From Halomonas sp. GD1P12 (GTDB lineage: Bacteria; Pseudomonadota; Gammaproteobacteria; Pseudomonadales; Halomonadaceae), in contig NZ_CP107007.1 of assembly GCF_025725645.1 (NCBI RefSeq), positions 434,001-498,000 of the forward strand: DNA of 64,000 bases, given 5' to 3'. The first letter of the stretch is position 1. Each line of letters begins with the position of its first letter. The notes under the pieces were generated by a model. That model saw only the letters and a list, made by a program, of their open reading frames with translations. It was not told where the DNA came from and did not search any database. Position numbers and translations under genes: made by a program. Shown in pieces: positions 58,715 to 64,000 of this stretch.

Positions 58715-58730
58715 TTAGACCAAGGTCTAA
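58715..58730. promoter_or_regulatory. Palindromic operator candidate TTAGACC-AA-GGTCTAA
   Basis: Perfect 7-base arms around AA. The core TAGACC/GGTCTA resembles TetR-family operators such as the NemR box (which has a 4-base gap). It is upstream of the minus-strand hypothetical gene. No TetR gene is in the window. Confidence 0.45.
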
Positions 58731-58868
58731 GTTTTTGGCGTGTTCAACGCTTGGGTTCGGTACGTATTGCGCCCTGCGGTTATTTCCTCTTGGGTGGCTC
58801 TTTTAACCGAAAAAGTCGTAAAGATTACAGAAAATAACCGTTTACTAAGTTAAAAGTGGGATAAAGGC

Positions 58869-58895
58869 TAAAGACACTGCGCGATTTGCCGATAA
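58869..58895 (+). promoter_or_regulatory. Sigma-28 (FliA) promoter of the first fliD
   Basis: TAAA, 15 bases, then GCCGATAA: the flagellar class 3 promoter consensus, exact in both boxes. The start of fliD is 72 bases downstream. Confidence 0.92.
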
Positions 58896-58967
58896 TCAAT
58901 GCATTGACACAGGCAAATTTCAGCCCGCCTAAAGAGCAGGCGATCACATTTAAAGGGGCAGCAATCG

Positions 58968-60323
58968 ATGGCTTCCATATCTTCACTGGGCATTGGCTCG
59001 GGGCTCGATTTAAACGGGCTATTGGATCAGCTTCAAACCGCCGAGCGCGCCAAACTGCAGCCCATTGCCGAGCAGGTTCAATCTGCCAACACGACCGTCT
59101 CTGCCTATGGAGCGCTCAAAAGCGCGGTTTCCACGTTCCAGGATGCCACCCAGGCGTTGAACGATACGTCGTCGTTTGAAAGCCTCACCACCAATGTCGA
59201 GGGCGACGGTGTTATCGCCATTGCGTCCAGCGAAGCACAGGCGGGCCGGTACGACGTAGAGGTCGATCAACTGGCAACTGCTGGTAGCCTCGTGACAGAG
59301 CGTTTGGATAGCGCTGACGAAAGTGTTGTCAGCGGTGAGCAGACGCTCAGCTTCGCACTGACTGAAGGCAGTATGCCCGAGATCACGATCGCCGATGGCA
59401 GTTCGCTTGAAGACATTCGAGACGCCATCAACGATCAAGGCGGCGGTCAGGTGACTGCCTCTATCATCAACGACGGGCAAGGGTATCGGCTCTCGGTCAT
59501 GTCGAGCGAGACCGGCGCTGATGCCAGTATCGAAAGTACCAATTTCTCGACCATTCTATCCGGTGATGTCACCACCTCGGACACTCAGGTCGTGCAAAAG
59601 GGACAGAACGCGGCATTCAACGTCAACGGTATCGATATCGTCAGTGCCTCCAACCAGGTCGAGGGCGCCATTCAAGGAATGACCTTGACGCTCACGGAGG
59701 CTGGTACTTCGAGTACCATCAAGGTCGAGCAGGATAATGAAGCACTGCGTGAGAACGTGAATACCTTTGTGGAAAGCTTCAACACGCTCAAGAGCACCTT
59801 GAATACCTTGACCAACTTCGATGTGGAAACGGGCCAGTCGGGAGGCTTGAACGCTGACGCGACCACACGAGCCGTCGAGCGCGAGCTCCGTCAGGCTATT
59901 AGCGGTATGACCGGCGGTGACGGCTTCAACGTACTGTCCGACGTCGGCATTTCATTGCAAACCGACGGTACGCTAAAGGTCGATGACGAAAAGCTGGATA
60001 ACGTCATTGCCACCCAGCCGGACAGGCTGGCCCAATTTTTCGCAGGGAGCAGCGAAGGAGGCGGCATGGCCGGACAAATCAATACGTCTCTTGAGCGCCT
60101 GGTAGGCGATGGCGGCCGCCTTGATACGGCCAAAGAAAATGCAGAAAGCCGCGTCGAGTCGCTACAGGAGCGCTATAGCCGAACCGAAGAGCGCATCGGG
60201 CAAACCGTCGAGCGTTATCGTGTTCAGTTTCAAGCAATGGATAGCATGGTGGCGCAAATGAATCAGACGGGTGCCTATCTCGAACAGCAGTTGGGAATGC
60301 TGGCCCAAACCAACCAGAGCTAG
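58968..60323 (+). CDS. fliD: Flagellar hook-associated protein 2 (filament cap), copy 1
   Basis: The protein has 451 residues. The N-terminus MASISSLGIGSGLDLNGLLDQL is the FliD signature; the C-terminal coiled coil (ESRVESLQERYSRTEERIGQ to MDSMVAQMNQTGAYLEQQLGML) forms the leg that contacts the filament. The central domains are from about 70 to 350. It caps the growing filament and guides flagellin assembly outside the cell. It shares about half its N-terminal residues with copy 2 downstream. An unusual feature is two fliD genes side by side with separate sigma-28 promoters. Confidence 0.94.
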   Translation: MASISSLGIGSGLDLNGLLDQLQTAERAKLQPIAEQVQSANTTVSAYGALKSAVSTFQDATQALNDTSSFESLTTNVEGDGVIAIASSEAQAGRYDVEVDQLATAGSLVTERLDSADESVVSGEQTLSFALTEGSMPEITIADGSSLEDIRDAINDQGGGQVTASIINDGQGYRLSVMSSETGADASIESTNFSTILSGDVTTSDTQVVQKGQNAAFNVNGIDIVSASNQVEGAIQGMTLTLTEAGTSSTIKVEQDNEALRENVNTFVESFNTLKSTLNTLTNFDVETGQSGGLNADATTRAVERELRQAISGMTGGDGFNVLSDVGISLQTDGTLKVDDEKLDNVIATQPDRLAQFFAGSSEGGGMAGQINTSLERLVGDGGRLDTAKENAESRVESLQERYSRTEERIGQTVERYRVQFQAMDSMVAQMNQTGAYLEQQLGMLAQTNQS

Positions 60324-60347
60324 GCCCAGCTCTCACGGACAGGAAAT

Positions 60348-60374
60348 GCCCAGCTACAACGCTGGGCTTTTTTT
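60348..60374 (+). terminator. Intrinsic terminator after fliD copy 1
   Basis: GCCCAGC-TACAAC-GCTGGGC followed by a run of at least seven Ts. Confidence 0.92.
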
Positions 60375-60396
60375 AGAGGTATCTTTTGAAGGTACC

Positions 60397-60423
60397 TAAA
60401 GTTCGTTATCACCCCGCCGATAA
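60397..60423 (+). promoter_or_regulatory. Sigma-28 promoter of the second fliD
   Basis: TAAA, 15 bases, then GCCGATAA, identical in form to the first fliD promoter, and lying directly after its terminator. The start of fliD copy 2 is 52 bases downstream. Confidence 0.92.
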
Positions 60424-60475
60424 ACAAGGTAATCAACCCATACTCTTTGCTACTTATTACTCGAGGATTTAACCC

Positions 60476-61822
60476 ATGGCATCAATCTCCGCGCTTGGTG
60501 TAGGTTCCGGGTTGGACTTGAACGGTCTGGTGGATCAGCTCAAAGCCGCTGAGCGCCAGAAGCTTACCCCCGTTTTACAGCAGCAAAGTGCTCAAAAGAC
60601 CAAAATTTCGGCCTATGGGCGTCTTGAGTCGGCGATGGACCGGGTCAATACCTCGGTCAAGGCGCTAAACGATGCCTCGACCTTCAAACAGCAAAAAAGC
60701 ACGGTAACCGGCAGTGGCGTTCTGGCCACGGCGGGTGAGAAGGCCAACCCTGGGCGCTTTGAAATTAGCGTGTCTCAGCTGGCTCGTGCCGGCAGCGCGG
60801 CGTCCAATAGTGTGGCGCTGGATCAGGAGCTCACTGCTACTGATACGAAATTGAAGCTCAATTTCGGCGCGGGCACTACGCAGACGAGCCTTGACGTCGA
60901 TATCAAGGCAGGCAGCACGCTAGCCCAGGTACGCGATCAGATCAATGCAAATAAGGAGTCGGGTGTTACCGCCTCGCTTGTCAACGATGGCACCGGATAC
61001 CGTTTGGCGCTCAGCTCAAAGGAAACCGGCAAGGACGCCTCGCTCACAGGGTTTTCTGGTCTCGATGGGCTTGCCATGGATAGCACGACGGTGCGGTTAG
61101 GCCAGGACGCCGCACTCAACGTCAACGGCATCGCGATCACCAGTAAAACCAACCGCGTCGAAGGTGCGATCGAGGGGGTAACGCTCGATCTCACCGCCGT
61201 GTCGGAATCCCCCGCCACCCTGGTGATCGAGCGAGACAACGACTCCTTGAAAGAGGCGATCAATAACTTCGTCAGTAACTACAACGAAATGAAATCGACC
61301 GTAGAGCGCATGACCAAGTTCAACGGCGAAGGCGAGATCTCGGGCGAGCTGATAGGTGACCGTACCGTACGCACTATCGAAAACCGCTTGAGTCGTGACG
61401 TGAGCGACAGCTTGGCGGGCGGCGATATCACGCGGCTGTCTGAAATCGGAATCTCAATTGATGAGCGCGGGCGCTTGAAGGTCGACGAAGAAAAGCTCGA
61501 TGCCGCTGTTGCCAACGACCCTGAAGGCCTATCTGCCTTCTTCGCTGGTGACAGCAAGGAAGCAGGCTTTGCAGGGCGCCTCAGCACAACATTGACGACC
61601 ATTACCTCAGAAGATGGCCTCATTAAAAGCTCGGTCACCAGTGCAGAACAGCGAATCGAGAGTCTCGATAAGCGCAAGGAGCGCATGGAAGCCAGCATCG
61701 AGCGCAACGTGGAGCGCTATCGTAAGCAGTTTGCCCAGCTCGATGGCATGATTGCGCAGATGAACTCCATGAGCAGCTACCTGGGCCAGCAGTTCGATAT
61801 GCTGAGCAATATGCAGAAGTAG
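60476..61822 (+). CDS. fliD: Flagellar hook-associated protein 2 (filament cap), copy 2
   Basis: The protein has 448 residues. It opens with MASISALGVGSGLDLNGLVDQL and closes with a coiled coil (AEQRIESLDKRKERMEASIERN to LDGMIAQMNSMSSYLGQQFDML), the same architecture as copy 1. The middle is clearly diverged, so the duplication is older than that of the flagellins. It has its own promoter and terminator, so the ratio of the two caps can be set independently. Which flagellin each cap serves is not decidable from the sequence. Confidence 0.94.
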   Translation: MASISALGVGSGLDLNGLVDQLKAAERQKLTPVLQQQSAQKTKISAYGRLESAMDRVNTSVKALNDASTFKQQKSTVTGSGVLATAGEKANPGRFEISVSQLARAGSAASNSVALDQELTATDTKLKLNFGAGTTQTSLDVDIKAGSTLAQVRDQINANKESGVTASLVNDGTGYRLALSSKETGKDASLTGFSGLDGLAMDSTTVRLGQDAALNVNGIAITSKTNRVEGAIEGVTLDLTAVSESPATLVIERDNDSLKEAINNFVSNYNEMKSTVERMTKFNGEGEISGELIGDRTVRTIENRLSRDVSDSLAGGDITRLSEIGISIDERGRLKVDEEKLDAAVANDPEGLSAFFAGDSKEAGFAGRLSTTLTTITSEDGLIKSSVTSAEQRIESLDKRKERMEASIERNVERYRKQFAQLDGMIAQMNSMSSYLGQQFDMLSNMQK

Positions 61823-61889
61823 TAAACCTTGCTATCAAACGAAACGGTGCTAATACGCTCTCGTTCGTAACGACAATTTATTTTATCAG

Positions 61890-61907
61890 CGGGGCCGTAA
61901 GGCCCCG
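61890..61907 (+). terminator. Probable terminator after fliD copy 2
   Basis: CGGGGCC-GTAA-GGCCCCG with a weak T tract (TTATAGTTT) after it. The same stem and nearly the same loop follow the first flagellin gene. Confidence 0.75.
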
Positions 61908-61953
61908 TTATAGTTTCAAGGCCAAATTTTCATAAAAAAGTGGGTAAATGAGC

Positions 61954-61980
61954 TAAAGGATCGCCCCGCTTCGCCGTTAA
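61954..61980 (+). promoter_or_regulatory. Sigma-28 promoter of the first flagellin gene
   Basis: TAAA, 15 bases, then GCCGTTAA (one base off GCCGATAA). The same variant precedes the second flagellin gene. Confidence 0.9.
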
Positions 61981-62332
61981 TTATAACAACGGCGATGCAA
62001 GCGCCGATTTATAGGCCTCTCTTGGGCCACTAAACACAGAGGATTACCCCATGTCCGTCATCAATACCAACATCACTTCCATGATCGGCCAGAACAACCT
62101 GAGCAAGTCCCAGGGCATGCTGGCTCAGGCGCAGGAGCGTCTTTCTTCCGGCCTGCGTATCAACAGCGCCTCCGACGACGCAGCAGGTCAGGCGATCGCC
62201 AACAAGATGACCGCCCAGATCAAGGGTATGGATCAGGCGAGCCGTAACGCCAGCGACGGTATCTCGCTCGTTCAAACCATGGAAGGCGGCCTGGACCAGA
62301 TCAACGACAACCTGCAGCGTATTCGTGAACTG
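61973..62332 (+). repeat. Near-identical 360-base direct repeat, copy A (promoter box, leader and 5' part of fliC)
   Basis: This stretch aligns without gaps to 63019-63378 with about five or six differences: three in the leader and two or three silent ones in the coding part. It includes the -10 box, the 5' leader (with a 5-bp CGGCG/CGCCG hairpin around 61990-62006) and the first 94 flagellin codons. Confidence 0.85.
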
Positions 62333-62893
62333 GCGGTACAGGGTGCTAACGACACTAACACCGCCGATGACCGCGCGGCGATCACCACCGAGATCAACGA
62401 GCGTATCGCTGAGATCGACCGCGTAGCGGGCAGCAACAACTTCAACGGCACTAACCTGTTGTCAAGCGGCGCGAGCACGGCGCTCAATATCCAGGTCGGT
62501 TCTAACACCAGCGGCAACGACACTATTACCGTCAATACTTTCGACGCAACTAGCAGTGCGCTGGGTGTTAGCGGGTCTGCGGCGGCTCTCTCCGGTGCCG
62601 GCGCGACTCACGACAACTTCCAGACGCTGATCGACAATGTCGATACCGCCGTCAAGTCGCTCGACACGCAGCGTGCGACTCTGGGTGCCACGCTGAACCG
62701 CTTCGACTCTGTGATCGATAACCTGGCGACCACGACTACTAACCTTTCCGAAGCGCGCTCACGCATCGAAGATGCCGACTACGCGAAAGAAGTGTCGAAC
62801 ATGACACGCGCCAACATCCTTCAGCAGGCGGGTACGTCCATGCTGGCCCAGGCTAACCAGACCCCGCAGTCTGTACTGTCTCTGCTGGGTTAA
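62051..62893 (+). CDS. fliC: Flagellin, copy 1
   Basis: The protein has 280 residues, a short flagellin. The conserved N-terminal D0/D1 (MSVINTNITSMIGQNNLSKS to ELAVQGANDTNT, 1-108) and the C-terminal D1/D0 (about 210-280, ending TPQSVLSLLG) flank a short variable middle of about 100 residues that lacks a large D2/D3. It is exported by the flagellar type III machine and polymerises into the filament. AGAGGA precedes the ATG. It has its own sigma-28 promoter and terminator. Confidence 0.96.
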   Translation: MSVINTNITSMIGQNNLSKSQGMLAQAQERLSSGLRINSASDDAAGQAIANKMTAQIKGMDQASRNASDGISLVQTMEGGLDQINDNLQRIRELAVQGANDTNTADDRAAITTEINERIAEIDRVAGSNNFNGTNLLSSGASTALNIQVGSNTSGNDTITVNTFDATSSALGVSGSAAALSGAGATHDNFQTLIDNVDTAVKSLDTQRATLGATLNRFDSVIDNLATTTTNLSEARSRIEDADYAKEVSNMTRANILQQAGTSMLAQANQTPQSVLSLLG

Positions 62894-62928
62894 TCGCTCA
62901 AGCAGTAGTACCACGAGCGAAGTGAACG

Positions 62929-62952
62929 ACGGGGCCGCAAGGCCCCGTTTTT
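62929..62952 (+). terminator. Intrinsic terminator after fliC copy 1
   Basis: ACGGGGCC-GCAA-GGCCCCGT followed by TTTT. Confidence 0.92.
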
Positions 62953-62999
62953 CGTTGGGCGCCTCGCGCATTTTTCTCATGTGAATCGCGCGAAAGGCC

Positions 63000-63026
63000 T
63001 AAAGAAGTGCCTCCAACAGCCGTTAA
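63000..63026 (+). promoter_or_regulatory. Sigma-28 promoter of the second flagellin gene
   Basis: TAAA, 15 bases, then GCCGTTAA. The spacer differs from that of the first flagellin promoter, so the near-identical block starts at the -10 box. Confidence 0.9.
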
Positions 63027-63378
63027 TTATAATAACGGCGATGCAAGCGCCGATTTAAAGGCCTCTCCTGGGCCACTAAACACAGAGGATTACCCCATGT
63101 CCGTCATCAATACCAACATTACTTCCATGATTGGCCAGAACAACCTGAGCAAGTCCCAGGGCATGCTGGCTCAGGCGCAGGAGCGTCTTTCTTCCGGCCT
63201 GCGTATCAACAGCGCCTCCGACGACGCAGCAGGTCAGGCGATCGCCAACAAGATGACCGCCCAGATCAAGGGTATGGATCAGGCGAGCCGTAACGCCAGC
63301 GACGGTATCTCGCTCGTTCAAACCATGGAAGGCGGCCTGGACCAGATCAACGACAACCTGCAGCGTATTCGTGAGCTG
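63019..63378 (+). repeat. Near-identical 360-base direct repeat, copy B (promoter box, leader and 5' part of fliC)
   Basis: Partner of 61973-62332, 1046 bases downstream. After about codon 95 the two genes diverge quickly, and their 3' ends, though coding almost the same protein, differ at many third codon positions. Confidence 0.85.
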
Positions 63379-63972
63379 GCGGTTCAGGGTGCCAACGACA
63401 CCAACACCGACGATGATCGCGCCGCAATCGAAACCGAGATCAACGAGCGTTTGGCCGAGATCGACCGCGTAGCGGGCAGCAACAATTTCAACGGTACCAA
63501 TCTTCTTAACGCCAGCGGCAGCCTGAGCATCCAGGTCGGTTCCAATACCGATGTTGAAGACGTCATCAATGTTAAGACTGTCGATGCTACCGTGTCGGGC
63601 CTGGAACTGACTAGCGCCTCGGGCGGAGTCGTTGCAGCGGCTTCCGGCGGCGCCGCTACCTTTACGGCGGCTAGCGGAGCTGGCGCCCACACCAGCTTCC
63701 AAAGCCTGATCGATGCCGTTGATACTGCTACTAAAACACTCGATACCAACCGCGCTACTTTGGGTGCTACGCTGAACCGCTTCGACTCTGTGATCGACAA
63801 CTTGGCGACCACCTCGACCAACCTGTCCGAAGCACGCTCGCGAATCGAGGACGCCGACTACGCCAAGGAAGTGTCGAACATGACGCGCGCCAACATCCTT
63901 CAGCAGGCGGGTACGTCGATGCTGGCCCAGGCGAACCAGACGCCGCAGTCGGTATTGTCTCTGCTGGGCTAA
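63097..63972 (+). CDS. fliC: Flagellin, copy 2
   Basis: I start at the ATG of MSVINTNITSM (291 residues); the frame is open 30 codons upstream but that is the leader. The first 107 residues are the same as in copy 1 and the last 70 nearly so. The middle (about 110-225) is different, with Ala/Gly/Ser-rich stretches (SASGGVVAAASGGAATFTAASGAG) and is 11 residues longer. The two products probably give filaments of mixed or alternate surface. The stop is 28 bases before the window end, so its terminator is not seen. Confidence 0.96.
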   Translation: MSVINTNITSMIGQNNLSKSQGMLAQAQERLSSGLRINSASDDAAGQAIANKMTAQIKGMDQASRNASDGISLVQTMEGGLDQINDNLQRIRELAVQGANDTNTDDDRAAIETEINERLAEIDRVAGSNNFNGTNLLNASGSLSIQVGSNTDVEDVINVKTVDATVSGLELTSASGGVVAAASGGAATFTAASGAGAHTSFQSLIDAVDTATKTLDTNRATLGATLNRFDSVIDNLATTSTNLSEARSRIEDADYAKEVSNMTRANILQQAGTSMLAQANQTPQSVLSLLG

Positions 63973-64000
63973 TAGTCGGGTAAGTGCTGCCATTGACAGC

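Larger units (their letters stand above)
58659..58967. other. 309-base divergent region between the hypothetical gene and fliD
   Basis: It carries a palindrome at 58715-58730, an AT-rich stretch near 58800-58860 and the sigma-28 promoter at 58869-58895. No credible gene is seen. Confidence 0.6.

Noticed and set aside
61973..63378. Direct repeat considered as insertion-element or phage material
   Set aside because: Both copies lie within flagellin genes with regular promoters. Duplication and gene conversion explain it.

Overview
GC-rich gammaproteobacterial chromosome, most like a Halomonas-type moderate halophile. The reasons are several TRAP and ABC uptake systems, proteins rich in Asp and Glu, the gene families present, and flagellar sigma-28 promoters. 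This is an inference from the reading, not a database result. I saw no rRNA or tRNA gene, insertion sequence, prophage, CRISPR array or origin.

Layout. 1-5 kb: the tail of an adenylating-enzyme-like gene, then a minus-strand cluster with the same order as Escherichia coli yjfIJKLMC (DUF2170, PspA/IM30, DUF2491, DUF350, DUF1190 lipoprotein, glutathionylspermidine-synthase-like ATP-grasp). 5-12 kb: a malonate module (malonyl-CoA synthetase, malonyl-CoA decarboxylase, TRAP transporter, divergent GntR regulator) with a promoter and operator that can be read. 12-19 kb: an AraC/GlxA-type regulator, an MFS carrier, small conserved proteins and a ferric-type ABC importer. 19-23 kb: msrA and a selenate/phosphonate-type ABC importer. 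23-29 kb: a diguanylate cyclase and the methionine salvage genes mtnK, mtnDCB and mtnA. 29-35 kb: recQ and a sugar/glycerol-phosphate-type ABC importer.

35-43 kb: the most coherent regulatory unit. A PAS-AAA-Fis activator is divergent from an operon with a near-consensus sigma-54 promoter and an upstream inverted repeat with 17-bp arms. The operon encodes a ureohydrolase, a YjiH-type membrane protein, an AruI-like thiamine-diphosphate decarboxylase and an aldehyde dehydrogenase. Together these could run the lower arginine-transaminase route, 2-ketoarginine to 4-guanidinobutyrate to GABA plus urea.

42-49 kb: HMG-CoA lyase, a CaiB/BaiF CoA-transferase, a LysR regulator and a second TRAP system, probably one carboxylic-acid catabolic unit. 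49-58 kb: a hyperacidic exported peptide, a membrane acyltransferase-like protein, two serine hydrolases, ppiC, a YadGH-type exporter, yejK, TerB-like and ExoD-like proteins, a YqhA-family protein and a 24-residue membrane microprotein. 58.9-64 kb: two hook-cap genes and two flagellin genes, each with its own sigma-28 promoter. The two flagellins share an almost identical 5' half, including the leader.

A recurring feature is a GC-rich hairpin directly after the first gene of an uptake or catabolic operon (both dctP genes, the ugpB-like gene and the ureohydrolase). These probably set unequal expression within the operons.
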